Shown piece by piece: positions 8,521-18,456 of a DNA stretch of 64,000 nt (the first letter of the stretch is position 1; the number at the start of each line of letters is the position of its first letter). Source of the DNA: Dyadobacter fanqingshengii (lineage in GTDB: Bacteria; Bacteroidota; Bacteroidia; Cytophagales; Spirosomataceae). The DNA lies in assembly GCF_023822005.2 (NCBI RefSeq), contig NZ_CP098806.1, forward strand, positions 3,224,001 through 3,288,000. Reading direction: 5' to 3'. A program made the translations under genes and the position numbers. The notes beneath the pieces were generated by a model. The model ran no database searches and was not told where the DNA came from. It worked only from the letters and a program-made list of their open reading frames with translations.

Positions 8521-10137
8521 TTATTTATCCCACCAAATACGTGAAACCCAGTTGTCTCCGCTGGCAAGTCTGCCCACTGCGTCACTGTAGTTAGCACTGT
8601 TTTGCGTTGCTTCCGTTGTTGGATACGGTTGTCTTCTTGGAATTGCGCCTCCTGAGAAGTTACCCACATAATTTACCGGAGTCAGCACCGGGAAACCAGA
8701 GCGTTTCCAGTTATGCCAGGCTTCTGAAAAGTTGAACAACGTTCCAGTTGTTGCCCAGATCTGCTCATTGATTTGTTTCAATGCATTGGCCGCAACCAGT
8801 GGATTGGCTGTTGCGTAGGCATCCGCAGTTGCTGCAGGGATTTCCACCGTTGCACCGTATTTACCAAGCGACTGGATTCCGGCAGAAACACCGTTTTTAT
8901 AATGCGCTGCCGCTGTTCCGCCTACTGCATAACCTCTTGTAACAGCCTCGGCAAGAAGCAATTCTGTCTCTGCATAAGTCAGCACAAAAAGCGGTGCACT
9001 TCTTCCGCGGAATGCTGCTACCGGACGTGAGTATTTGCCGATTGGTGTAACATTGGCACCGGCTCCTGTTCCGCCTGGATAGCCAGCCGTTTTACTGATA
9101 TCCGTAGCGCCACCGTTCATGTCGTAGCCATTTGGAAGACCCAATTGCGCCGCCGGTGCTGTGTTACCAGCCGTTGTGAATTCCTGATTGGCTGTTAAAC
9201 CCGCCGCAGGCACTTCTGCTATTTTGCCTAAACGCGGATCATTATTGGCTCTCAGATAATCGATCAAAGTTTTGCTCCATCTTACCTGATAAATGTCCGC
9301 TGGTGTAGACAAAGCTGCACCGTTTCCATTGGTATAACCATTTGCATCATCCATTACCACATAAGCATCGTCTGCAACGCTCGCGAATGTTCCGCCTGCT
9401 GCTGCTTTTTCTGCATAAGTTTTAGCTGTGGCAGGATCTGCTTTTGTCAGGCGCATTGCCAGTTTCAGCATCAGCGAGTACCCGTACTTTTTCCATTTTG
9501 TAATGTCGCCTTTGTAACCTGCGAAAGAATCATTGGTAGGAAGTGCCGCGTCTGCGCTCAATGCTGCCGTGGCCGTTTCAAGCCTGGTTAGCAAGGATTT
9601 GTAAACCGATTCCTGCGTGTCGTAAACCGGAAGCGTAATGCCCGATTTCGCTTGCAAAGCCTGCGTGTAAGGCACATCTCCGTAAGTATCCGAAATGTTG
9701 GAAATGCATTGCACCTGCATGATGATCGCAATGTTCATCAGGTTAGCCAGTGCAGGCTTGTCTTTCGTCAGCTGCTCCATCTCGTATGCAAGGCTTGCAG
9801 CACGGAAGTCTGTGTTCCAGGTGCTGGCCAGGTAGGAGTTTGTGTTGCTGGAAATCACATATTTGTCTCCATTGGAATAGTAGTTAGCCGCACCGGAAGT
9901 AGTTGAAGCCAAAATCTGCATCCACATGCTTTGGAATAAAATACCACCATTGTAACCTGCTGTGGCCGCTACGTGGTTTTGTTGAACAGATGGCAGCAAC
10001 AGGTTCGCATCGAAACTTTCGCCGGATGCCTTTGTAGGGTCGGTGTTGAGTGCATCAAAGTCGTCTGTACAAGACAATGGAAGCAATCCCGCCAGTATAA
10101 TTATTGTTAACAGTCTCTTTTTCATATTGCTTATCAT
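8521..10137 (-). CDS. SusD/RagB-family outer-membrane lipoprotein (SusD-like_2 type), copy 1
   Basis: A 538-residue lipoprotein with signal and lipobox GLLPLSC, followed by acidic residues (CTDDFD) resembling the Bacteroidota surface lipoprotein export signal. The NTDPTKA motif after the lipid anchor, the helical TPR-like body and the C-terminal RIWWDK are hallmarks of the SusD-like_2 (PF12771) branch. It would cap the SusC barrel and bind ligand at the cell surface. The ATG at 10137 overlaps the SusC TGA in an ATGA arrangement. An alternative start at 10125 (MKKRLL) gives a more usual signal peptide. The substrate is not predictable and no CAZyme is adjacent. Confidence 0.92.
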   Translation of the reverse strand: MISNMKKRLLTIIILAGLLPLSCTDDFDALNTDPTKASGESFDANLLLPSVQQNHVAATAGYNGGILFQSMWMQILASTTSGAANYYSNGDKYVISSNTNSYLASTWNTDFRAASLAYEMEQLTKDKPALANLMNIAIIMQVQCISNISDTYGDVPYTQALQAKSGITLPVYDTQESVYKSLLTRLETATAALSADAALPTNDSFAGYKGDITKWKKYGYSLMLKLAMRLTKADPATAKTYAEKAAAGGTFASVADDAYVVMDDANGYTNGNGAALSTPADIYQVRWSKTLIDYLRANNDPRLGKIAEVPAAGLTANQEFTTAGNTAPAAQLGLPNGYDMNGGATDISKTAGYPGGTGAGANVTPIGKYSRPVAAFRGRSAPLFVLTYAETELLLAEAVTRGYAVGGTAAAHYKNGVSAGIQSLGKYGATVEIPAATADAYATANPLVAANALKQINEQIWATTGTLFNFSEAWHNWKRSGFPVLTPVNYVGNFSGGAIPRRQPYPTTEATQNSANYSDAVGRLASGDNWVSRIWWDK

Positions 10138-13100
10138 TTAAACTTGAAGTTTACGTTCACACCGTAGTTGCGTGATGCCGGCAAACTGGTTCCTTCAATA
10201 CCTGCATATCTCAGGTTAGCTCCAAAAGTTGCTTCCGGGTCAATGTTGGTTGTTTTCTTCATCAGGTAAAACAAATTCCGCCCTACCAGTGAAATGTTCA
10301 CGGCACGGATCAAAGGCCATTTCTCTACCATTTTTGCGGGAAGATTATAGCCCAATGTGATCTGGCGTAGCTTGATAAAGTCGCCGTCAACAACGCTTAA
10401 ACCCGTAACATTGTTGGACAATGCAGTGTAGTAATTCTGAGCAGTGGCCGTTACCGTATTGGCAGCGCCTGATTCAGATACGCCTGTTGTGATGCCGCCT
10501 TCTCTGCCTTCCAGTGTTGCTTTGTGCAATCCGCGTCTGTAAGCGTAGTTTTCAGTTGCAGAGAGGATTTTGTTTCCAAAATTGTAGTCAACCAGGAACG
10601 ACAAATTCAGGTCACCGAAACGCAGATCGTTGTTCAAACCACCGTAAAGTGTTGGCAAAACGCTGCCGTAGCTTTTCAGCTGGTCGCTGCGAACCGGTAA
10701 GCCCGATGCATCCACGATGATCTCGCCATTGCCTGCATATTTGTAGTCATAAGCACGGATCTGCGGGCCAGCTTCTCCTACTACGAACGCCGTAACAGCA
10801 TTACCCAATGTTGCACGGTTAGATCCCAAAGTGATCTGGTTGTTGTCTGCATCTGTGCTCAGGATCTTGTTTTTAACAGAGGTCAGGTTGAATGAAACAT
10901 TCCAATCAAATTTGCTCGTTTTCACTGGTGAACCCGTCAACATGACTTCCAAACCACGGTTTTGAACAGAGCCCGATCCAATCACACCTCTCACGTAACC
11001 GGTTGCGCTGCTATAATTGGCAGGCATGATTTCGTTTTTTGTTTTTTGTTCATAATAAGCAAGATCCAATCCCAAACGGTTTCCGAAGAATTTCAATTCA
11101 AGACCAAATTCAACTTCGCTCTTTGTAAATGGTTTCAGGAACAAGTTGGGAAGCTCGTCGCTGAAATTACCCGTGGCTACACCATTGAATGCATTTCCAA
11201 CACCGTAGTAAATGGCTGTACCATAAGCCGTTGCAGGCTCACCGCTTGTGCGGGCGTACGATGCGCGTACTTTACCAAAGCTCAGTTCAGGAATCCGCAA
11301 AACGTCCGTGAAAATGAATGCTCCCGTAACCGAAGGCGTGAAAATGCTTCTTGCTGCGCTTGGCAACGTCGAGTAAGTGTCGTAACGTCCGGTTGTGCTC
11401 AGGTTCAAGATGCCTTTGTAACCCAGGTCAACATTGTAGTAAGCAGACTGAACTTCTGTATTACTTACTTCGTAGTTACGGTTGAAATTCACGACGTTGT
11501 TCCAGCTGTACAAATACGGAAGCACGAAAGGGCTACCGCCAACCTGCACTTTTTCATAATTGTTTTTGCGAAGGTTCGCACCAACGATCGCGTCAATGCT
11601 GAAATCGTCAGCGCCGAAAGTTTTGGTAAAACCAACCAGACCGTCTACGTTAAGCTCTGTCCGCTGTGCATTGGACAATTCATCCAAAGCGCCTTTTCCT
11701 GCATTGGAAAAACCTGTTCCCCAAGGCGTTACTTTGAAAATACGGTCATTGGCATTGTCGTAACCCATTCTAGCCTGAGCGTAAAGCCAGTCAGCAAACT
11801 GATATTTTACCGCCACTGCCGAGATCAAACGCTTCCGCGTTACATCGTTCACAAATTGATTGGTAACAAAATATGGGTTGGTAACATACTCGTCATCGCT
11901 GAAAACGATCTCTTTGCCGGTTTCTGTATTGTAACCCGGAGCAAGGATGCGCTGATCAATGTTTGTAGCCAGGAACATTCCGTTGTTGGCGTTCATAGGA
12001 CCATCGCTCAAAATAGGCTTCGCCTTGATCTTTTCGTCGATGTAGTTAGCCATTACGTTGATGCTCAGCTTCTTGGTAATGTTCTGATCAGCCGTAAGGT
12101 TAACCGTTTTTCTGTCCAGACCACTGTTTTCAATGATCGACTTGTTGTCCAGGTTTGCCAATGACAGACGGAATGAGCCGTTATCACCGCCTTTTGTAAC
12201 TGAAACGCTGTTCGTGAAGTTGGACCCTATGCGATAGAAATTTTTCACATTGTCCTTCTGCGCCGAGTAAGCGTAGTTTTTGCCATCAAACTGGATCACT
12301 TGCGAGCCGTCCAGTTTTGCTCCCCAGCTCATACGTGCAGTTTGTTGCGCCAATGTAGCCGTAGTTGGCTTGGCACCGCCGATTCCCTGGCCGTATTCGT
12401 ATTGAAAATCAGTCATATCGCGAGGCTGATCCAATGAATAGTTCAAGTTGTAATCAACCGAAAAATCACCTTTTTTACCTGCTTTTGTTTTAACCAAAAT
12501 AACCCCGTTGGATGCACGCGCACCAAACAACGCAGACGCAGCCTGACCTTTCAAAACGGTCATCGACTCGATATCGTCCGGGTTGAGGTTACCGATTCCG
12601 TCTCCGCCATCAGCGCCACCCCATTCGCCTGCACTTCCGCGCTGCGTGTTATCCATCGGAACGCCGTTGATCACGATCAATGGCGAGCCGCCTGAGTTCA
12701 TACTGGGCATACCACGCATCAGGATCTTGGCTGTTCCGCCCGCCCCGCTGCTCGTTCCTTTCACGTTCAAACCAGCAACGCGTCCGGCCAATGAATTGGC
12801 TACGTTGGTTTCGCGGGCTCTTGTCATTACCTCACCACCGATGGTTGTTACCGCATAACCCAGCTTTCTGGATTCTTTGGAAATACCTAATGCAGTTACA
12901 ACTACTTCTTCAAGGTTGGCAACATCAGGGACCAATTTTACATCCACAACTGATTTGCTGCCAATGCTCATTTCTTGTTTCAAATAACCTATCGAACTGA
13001 AAACCAGCACATCGGTGTCTTGCACGCCCGATACTGAGAAATTTCCCTCTGCATCCGCATTGGTTCCGCGGGTAGAACCCTTCACGGTAACGGCCACACC

Positions 13101-13241
13101 AGGAAGTCCCTGGTCCTTCTCATCTGACACTTTACCCGTCACAGTCCGCTGTTGGGCGTAGGCCGATAACGAAGCAAACAGCAGAAAAAACCCAAGAGGA
13201 ATTAATCCCCTTGAACAGGTTTTAAATAGCTTTTCTTTCAT
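10134..13241 (-). CDS. SusC/RagA-family TonB-dependent outer-membrane transporter, copy 1
   Basis: A 1035-residue protein. A signal peptide ends near LSAYAQ (about residue 30). A CarboxypepD_reg-like domain spans about 33-113 (GKVSDEKDQGLPGVAVTVKG). The plug domain, about 115-250, carries EVVVTALGISKE, NSLAGRVAGLNV, PLIVINGVPMDN and ALFGARASNGVILVKTK. A large barrel follows and ends in aromatic-rich NYGVNVNFKFK. No FecR-interacting (STN) extension is present, so transcriptional signalling through an anti-sigma factor is unlikely. It translationally overlaps its SusD partner by 4 nt. It most resembles SusC copy 2 (shared ALGISKE...YA and RE.NVANSL segments). Energised import of an unknown nutrient across the outer membrane is the expected role. 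Confidence 0.95.
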   Translation of the reverse strand: MKEKLFKTCSRGLIPLGFFLLFASLSAYAQQRTVTGKVSDEKDQGLPGVAVTVKGSTRGTNADAEGNFSVSGVQDTDVLVFSSIGYLKQEMSIGSKSVVDVKLVPDVANLEEVVVTALGISKESRKLGYAVTTIGGEVMTRARETNVANSLAGRVAGLNVKGTSSGAGGTAKILMRGMPSMNSGGSPLIVINGVPMDNTQRGSAGEWGGADGGDGIGNLNPDDIESMTVLKGQAASALFGARASNGVILVKTKAGKKGDFSVDYNLNYSLDQPRDMTDFQYEYGQGIGGAKPTTATLAQQTARMSWGAKLDGSQVIQFDGKNYAYSAQKDNVKNFYRIGSNFTNSVSVTKGGDNGSFRLSLANLDNKSIIENSGLDRKTVNLTADQNITKKLSINVMANYIDEKIKAKPILSDGPMNANNGMFLATNIDQRILAPGYNTETGKEIVFSDDEYVTNPYFVTNQFVNDVTRKRLISAVAVKYQFADWLYAQARMGYDNANDRIFKVTPWGTGFSNAGKGALDELSNAQRTELNVDGLVGFTKTFGADDFSIDAIVGANLRKNNYEKVQVGGSPFVLPYLYSWNNVVNFNRNYEVSNTEVQSAYYNVDLGYKGILNLSTTGRYDTYSTLPSAARSIFTPSVTGAFIFTDVLRIPELSFGKVRASYARTSGEPATAYGTAIYYGVGNAFNGVATGNFSDELPNLFLKPFTKSEVEFGLELKFFGNRLGLDLAYYEQKTKNEIMPANYSSATGYVRGVIGSGSVQNRGLEVMLTGSPVKTSKFDWNVSFNLTSVKNKILSTDADNNQITLGSNRATLGNAVTAFVVGEAGPQIRAYDYKYAGNGEIIVDASGLPVRSDQLKSYGSVLPTLYGGLNNDLRFGDLNLSFLVDYNFGNKILSATENYAYRRGLHKATLEGREGGITTGVSESGAANTVTATAQNYYTALSNNVTGLSVVDGDFIKLRQITLGYNLPAKMVEKWPLIRAVNISLVGRNLFYLMKKTTNIDPEATFGANLRYAGIEGTSLPASRNYGVNVNFKFK

Positions 13242-13484
13242 AGTTAGGATAAATTAGTACATTAAAATTAGGTTAAAACTGGTATCTGCCGAAGATTACA
13301 CTGTGTGCAACTCGGGGTGTCAAATATCCTAAGTTCTCGGCTAATTAAATAATTTTAATAAAGGATTACCAAATATTTATTTTTTTAACCTTAATATAAT
13401 AAGGGAATAATTCATTTTAATAAATATTTAGTTACAGTGTAGGTGCCCGAAATTCGTTGAGAAAAAATGAAAATTACGAACGGA

Positions 13485-16400
13485 CTATTCGAGAGGTGAG
13501 ATTTTGTTGAACCGGTAGGTGACCAAACTTGCATTATTCATTGCCCCCAACAAATGCGTTACTGAACCGGAAGTTACAATAGCCAGATCCCGGACTTCGC
13601 CTGTTGTGAAAAATCCACTCCTGGCCTGCGGAATATATTGAAATGCGAGATTGCCTTTGTTCAGAAACACCTGGATCAGGTTTGCATCGCTTTTACCGAT
13701 CCGGACCCGCGTTTGTTTCAGATTTCCTCCGAGGATAATGTCTTGTTTACCATCGAGATTTACATCAAAAAGCGAAATCGCATAAACGGGCGCAAACTGC
13801 GCTTCGATTGGCAATTCATGAAAGATGAGCTTCCCGTTCCGGTTTTCCAGAATGCCGCTTTTAAAGATTTTGGCACTCAGTTTTTGTGCGTTTTTCAATT
13901 TGTCGCCGGGAAGGATTTCCGAGAGCTTCGCCTTGGAGTAGGAAATGTAGTCTGTGTATTTCTTTTTGAGCGACGGAATCTGATCCAATAACTCGTCGCG
14001 GCTTGCGTACGGCATTTCTTCACCATTTTCGATCACGCCAATGACTGGCACAAGCCTTTGCAGGTTGTCGTAATCCGCAGCGTAAAGAGCCAGACTATCG
14101 GGAGATGTAAGGTTCCATTGCCAGTTTGCGCCCATGTTCCCGACCACAAAATCAACGTCGCCATCATTGTCCAGATCGGTCGGCTTGATCGTATTCCAGC
14201 AACCATTCAATCCCGCAGTTCCGTACGCGGCGCTGGCGTCAGACAGTTTTCCTGATTTATTTATGAAAACCTGAATAGGCTTCCAATCGGCAGTGAGGAT
14301 CAGTTCGGGATAGCCGTCTTTGTTCAGATCCTCAAAAACAGCGTCTGTCACCATGCCGACTTTTGCTAACTGGGGCGCCAGGCGCGCGGTCTGATCAGTG
14401 AAATTTCCTTTTCCATCATTGGTATATATAAAACCGCCAGCACTTTCAGGAAATCGCCCCGGCGTTACGCGCACCCCCAGGAAAACATCCAGGTCACCAT
14501 CCTTATCGAAATCCGAAACAGCTATTGTTCCTGCATTGCCAGCCAGTTTAGGGAAAGAAGTTCTTCTAAACAGACCATTCGCATTGGTATACAATCTCGG
14601 AATCAGCAGCGGATCTTCCGGATTAAGCTCATAACCAGCACTGACTATCAGCAAATCCTCATCGCCATCGCCGTCTGCATCCAGAAATGCTGCGTCCGCA
14701 TCCTCATACGCTGCATCTCCTTCAAATTCTGGCTGTAAAGATTTAACCCATTTCCCGTTTTGACTGATAAATAGATTGCCTGCCTGTCCGCGTGCGCCAC
14801 CCATGTAAAAATCATCCGTTCCGTCGCCGTTAATGTCTTTTTGTGCCATTTTCGGGCCCTGGTAACTGAGCATATTGGGGAGCAATGTCTGTATCCGGAA
14901 GTCATTCCTGGGATCCTCCAAATGTTTGAAATCGATGGCCGTTACGGGCTCCCAATAAGTAGGTGGTTTGCTTGAAGATTGTTCTAGCTGCTTTTTAGCG
15001 TCGGAATATTTTACGGTTAGCGGCTTGTTAACAGTCGGATTCTTTAACATTTGCTGGCTTCCGTCTGCCCAGGTAACGATTAACGAATCTATTTTATCCT
15101 CATTTCCTAATCCAAAATGCACCAGGTCCCATTGCGCCGACTGGAACCCGCGGACGGGCATAAAATTCTGAGTTTGCGTAAGCGAATCGGAGTAAAGCGT
15201 CAGTTTCGCTCCTGCCATGAATGCGTATCTGGGCGATTCCAGCTTGACTTTCAGATAATTGCTTTCAATCTTCGTTTCCGCATTGTTTTTGTATACAAAA
15301 GCCTTCTGGTTCACATTATTGGTCACAATGTCCAGATCGCCATCATTATCCAGATCAGCATAAATGGCGCCGTTGGATTGATTGGCTTTTTCAAATCCCC
15401 ATTCTGCAATTTTCTTGGCGAATGTTAACCCTTTCTGATTTTGGAAAATATAATCCGGCTCGTCAATCGGCGGCATTTGGGAAATGATCTCCATTTGCGT
15501 CGGCATCTTTCCGCTCTGGCCAGCCTTAACCTGCATGTCGGTGGAGTATTTCAGGAACTCCATGTTGGTGTAGTCGCGTGCGTAACCATTGGAAACGAAA
15601 ATGTCCTTCCAGCCATCATTATCAAAGTCACCCATGAGCGCGGCCCAACTCCAATCGGTGTTTGAAACGCCCGCCAGTTGCCCGATTTCACTAAAAACCG
15701 GCACGCCGTTGGCATTGACACCATTGTTCAATTGCAGCATATTCCGGGAAGTCTGGTCATGAAAACCGGCGCGGACCAGTTGCTGATATTTGTCATAATT
15801 ATCATCGCCGGACGTCAGCTTAATGCGCTCGTTTGTGGCGGGGAGCATATCCAGCGTCATAATGTCCGTCAGGCCGTCATTGTTGATGTCCGCTGCATCC
15901 GTTCCCATGGAATAGAGCGAAACGTGGCCCGTGGCTTCGCGGATCACTTCTTTGAACTTGCCGTCTTTCTGGTTGAGATAGAGATAATCGTTCTCGTTGT
16001 AGTCGTTGGCGATGTAAATGTCCTGCCAGCCATCATTGTTGAAATCATTGATATTCACGCCAAGGCCAAAGCTCAGCACATTGGAAACAATGCCGGAGGA
16101 GTCTGTAACATTATTAAACCTGCCTCCATCATTACGCAACAGCTTATTGCCGTAGGCTTCATTACGCTGCTCGCGGTAACTGCTTATCAGATTACTGAAA
16201 CCTGCATATTTCTGAACGGAGTGGTTCAGCAAAAAACAGTCTGTGTCTCCGTCGCGGTCGTAGTCAAAAAATACTGCTTGTGTGGTATACGATTGGTCAT
16301 CAAGGCCATATTCGGTCGCCTTTTCCGTAAACGTGGGAATGCCGTCAGCGGTTTTGCCATTATTGACGTAAAGTAATTTGCTGCGCAAACGTGGGTTCTG

Positions 16401-16793
16401 GGCGCCGGCGCGACAAACGTAAATGTCTATCCAGCCATCGTCATTGATGTCCACGAGCGAAACGCCCGTTTTCCAGCCTTCATTCAGCCCTGCTCCGGAT
16501 TTTTCAGAAACGTCTTCAAACTCAAAATCTCCTTTATTGAGATACAATTTATTGGCCACCATATTTCCGGTGAAGTAAAGATCCACCAGGCCGTCATTAT
16601 TGAAATCTGCCGCTGCAACACCTCCTCCATTGTAAAAGTAACCGTAAGCCAGCACATTATTTTCCGCATCCTCCTTAATGTAATTATTGAAATCGATGCC
16701 GGTTTCACTGGATTTAAGCAGCGTAAAAAGCGTGTCTTTATGCTGGCAGGACGTAAAAAACAAGCAAATGAGGAGTATACGGCAAATGTTCAT
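13485..16793 (-). CDS. FG-GAP/VCBS beta-propeller lipoprotein with ASPIC/UnbV domain, copy 2
   Basis: The ATG at 16793 starts MNICRILLICLFFTSC, a clear lipoprotein signal. The frame also extends to 16820, a less likely start. The product is 1102 residues. The propeller loops include DFNNDGLVD, DINDDGWID, DYDRDGDTD, DINNDGLTD, DFDNDGWKD, DLDNDGDLD, DINGDGTDD and DADGDGDED. An ASPIC/UnbV domain sits at about 524-594 (RGFQSAQWDLVHFG, VTWADGSQ). A second propeller block carries the GNMGAN motif, and the SRDELLDQ motif lies near 928. After the acylated Cys come QHKD residues rather than an acidic export signal, so a periplasm-facing location is possible. It lies 98 bp after SusD copy 2, across a strong hairpin. 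Confidence 0.9.
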   Translation of the reverse strand: MNICRILLICLFFTSCQHKDTLFTLLKSSETGIDFNNYIKEDAENNVLAYGYFYNGGGVAAADFNNDGLVDLYFTGNMVANKLYLNKGDFEFEDVSEKSGAGLNEGWKTGVSLVDINDDGWIDIYVCRAGAQNPRLRSKLLYVNNGKTADGIPTFTEKATEYGLDDQSYTTQAVFFDYDRDGDTDCFLLNHSVQKYAGFSNLISSYREQRNEAYGNKLLRNDGGRFNNVTDSSGIVSNVLSFGLGVNINDFNNDGWQDIYIANDYNENDYLYLNQKDGKFKEVIREATGHVSLYSMGTDAADINNDGLTDIMTLDMLPATNERIKLTSGDDNYDKYQQLVRAGFHDQTSRNMLQLNNGVNANGVPVFSEIGQLAGVSNTDWSWAALMGDFDNDGWKDIFVSNGYARDYTNMEFLKYSTDMQVKAGQSGKMPTQMEIISQMPPIDEPDYIFQNQKGLTFAKKIAEWGFEKANQSNGAIYADLDNDGDLDIVTNNVNQKAFVYKNNAETKIESNYLKVKLESPRYAFMAGAKLTLYSDSLTQTQNFMPVRGFQSAQWDLVHFGLGNEDKIDSLIVTWADGSQQMLKNPTVNKPLTVKYSDAKKQLEQSSSKPPTYWEPVTAIDFKHLEDPRNDFRIQTLLPNMLSYQGPKMAQKDINGDGTDDFYMGGARGQAGNLFISQNGKWVKSLQPEFEGDAAYEDADAAFLDADGDGDEDLLIVSAGYELNPEDPLLIPRLYTNANGLFRRTSFPKLAGNAGTIAVSDFDKDGDLDVFLGVRVTPGRFPESAGGFIYTNDGKGNFTDQTARLAPQLAKVGMVTDAVFEDLNKDGYPELILTADWKPIQVFINKSGKLSDASAAYGTAGLNGCWNTIKPTDLDNDGDVDFVVGNMGANWQWNLTSPDSLALYAADYDNLQRLVPVIGVIENGEEMPYASRDELLDQIPSLKKKYTDYISYSKAKLSEILPGDKLKNAQKLSAKIFKSGILENRNGKLIFHELPIEAQFAPVYAISLFDVNLDGKQDIILGGNLKQTRVRIGKSDANLIQVFLNKGNLAFQYIPQARSGFFTTGEVRDLAIVTSGSVTHLLGAMNNASLVTYRFNKISPLE

Positions 16794-16830
16794 CGTAACC
16801 AGTATCAGATGTTTTATCAAAAATAAAAGA

Positions 16831-16867
16831 TAACAAAAAGGCAGGCAATGTGCCCGCCTTTTTGTTA
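16831..16867 (-). terminator. Terminator-like hairpin between susD copy 2 and FG-GAP/ASPIC copy 2
   Basis: A 17-bp stem (16831-16847 with 16851-16867) has one mismatch and a 3-nt loop. The GC core GGCAGGCA/TGCCCGCC is flanked by A-run/T-run arms, giving a U-tract in the minus-strand transcript. This is the clearest intrinsic terminator of the four hairpins that follow SusD or propeller genes in this window. Confidence 0.8.
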
Positions 16868-16890
16868 CAATGTGAAAATTTTAAATGTTA

Positions 16891-18441
16891 TTAAGGCTTA
16901 TCCCACCAAAGTCTGGTCGCTGAGTTATCTGGTCCGCCGAGCAGCGAAATGGCCTCGGTAACGGCCGCTTGGTTCGTCTGCTTTTCACTGTCGACATATG
17001 GCGTACGTCTCACCACTGCGTCTTTTGGTGAATCAGGATTATCAGAGTTGATACGGGCATATAGTTTAGGATAACCTGTTCTGCGATACTCCGCCCATGC
17101 TTCGTGACCGTTTGGATAGTTGGCAAGCCATTTCTGCGTGATTATCTGTTCAAGCTGTTTCGCAGGGACTGTTGAGAATTTAACGGGAACATCCGTCAAA
17201 GCAGGAGATTTTACAAAATCAGCCAGAGCAACCGGAGGCGTTGTGCCATTGATGTAAGCTGTAATCGCCGCTGCATCCGCAATTCCCCACTGCTTCATAG
17301 CAATTTCAATTCCTTTTTCGTAGAAATCCTTTGCTGTTCCCGTGCCCATATTCCATCCTTTCAATGCACCTTCTGCTTTTAGGAAATAAGCCTCGGAAGC
17401 GTACATGATCGCAAACGGATTAGTGCCCTGCACTGCCGGCAAAAATGCATCTGCAACATTGGAAGTGGCGCTTGCAGCATTGATCGGCTGGCCCAGCTCT
17501 CCCTGTGTATAACCGTTGCGCAATCCTTTAAAAGTATTGGTTGTTCCTGGCACCGGTGCATAATATTTGCTGATCCGGGGATCTGAGTAACCTTTCAATA
17601 CGCTTTCCATTGCCGCGCTCATCCGAAATTCGTTCCAGGCAGTAGCCTGGTTCATAGGATTGAACGAGTTGGGCGTTACTTTTAGGAAAGCATCGTCTGC
17701 ATTGGTTGCCAATGTTCCGGCAGCGGCGGCGGATTCAGCCTCCGTTTTTGCCAATGCAGGCTCTGCTTCGGACATTCGCATGGCAATCCTTAGTCTCAAT
17801 GTGTTGGCAAACAGGATCCATTTATTAACATCTCCCGCATAAATCTGGTCTACCGAGCCAAAAACTTTCGTGCCTTTCAGCGTTTCCAGGGTAGCTGTTG
17901 AAGCTTTCAATGTTGTAATGAAATCCTTGTAAATGAATTCCTGGCTGTCATACGGCACAGATGCTTCTCCACTGCCTACTTTGGAATAAGGAATGGGTCC
18001 CCAATAGTCTGTTCTTGGCAAATACATGTATACTTTCCAAATATTTGCCATCGCAAACTTACCTGGATTTTCATACTTGCCGCCAGGGCCTGTATTTTCC
18101 AGAACACCCAGTAATGCAGGAATGGCTGTGCCGTAGAAGTCATTCCAGGCTCCATTGAGCCAGTTACCCACCATTACATTGCGATCCGAAGAGAAACCTT
18201 GCGCTACATTGGCAAAGTACTGGCCCTGCAAATCCGCGAAAAGGCTCTGGTAAGTTTGCCAGGCTGCAAAAATAGACCGGTATTGCGCTGCTGCATATGC
18301 ATTTTCTGTTCCGGACTCATCCAGTTCAGTCAGCTTGGTTGGATTTGTATTGATCTCCTCAAAATTTCCCGTGCAGGAATAAGTTGCCGCTGCGACAGTT
18401 GTAAGGAGAGCGAACGATAATATTTTATAGCTCCTTTTCAT
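16891..18441 (-). CDS. SusD/RagB-family outer-membrane lipoprotein (SusD-like_2 type), copy 2
   Basis: A 516-residue lipoprotein with signal MKRSYKILSFALLTTVAAAT and lipobox-like TYSC at about residue 23. It has the INTNPTKLTELD segment typical of SusD-like_2, an alpha-helical TPR-like body, HEAWAEYRRTGYPKL in the C-terminal third and the terminal RLWWDKP. The partner SusC lies 15 bp upstream, so the two genes are almost certainly one operon. It resembles SusD copy 1 in family and in C-terminal motif. The ligand is unknown. Confidence 0.92.
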   Translation of the reverse strand: MKRSYKILSFALLTTVAAATYSCTGNFEEINTNPTKLTELDESGTENAYAAAQYRSIFAAWQTYQSLFADLQGQYFANVAQGFSSDRNVMVGNWLNGAWNDFYGTAIPALLGVLENTGPGGKYENPGKFAMANIWKVYMYLPRTDYWGPIPYSKVGSGEASVPYDSQEFIYKDFITTLKASTATLETLKGTKVFGSVDQIYAGDVNKWILFANTLRLRIAMRMSEAEPALAKTEAESAAAAGTLATNADDAFLKVTPNSFNPMNQATAWNEFRMSAAMESVLKGYSDPRISKYYAPVPGTTNTFKGLRNGYTQGELGQPINAASATSNVADAFLPAVQGTNPFAIMYASEAYFLKAEGALKGWNMGTGTAKDFYEKGIEIAMKQWGIADAAAITAYINGTTPPVALADFVKSPALTDVPVKFSTVPAKQLEQIITQKWLANYPNGHEAWAEYRRTGYPKLYARINSDNPDSPKDAVVRRTPYVDSEKQTNQAAVTEAISLLGGPDNSATRLWWDKP

Positions 18442-18456
18442 TTTTCAGATTTACAA

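Noticed and set aside
10962..12164. 400-codon plus-strand open frame
   Set aside because: It lies wholly opposite susC copy 1, and its translation is Cys/His/Arg-rich without domain features. It is an antisense shadow of the conserved transporter frame.
15678..16376. 232-codon plus-strand open frame with Ile/Val-rich translation
   Set aside because: Antisense to the calcium-loop region of FG-GAP/ASPIC copy 2. The hydrophobic repeats arise from complementing GAT/AAT-rich codons of DxNxDG loops.
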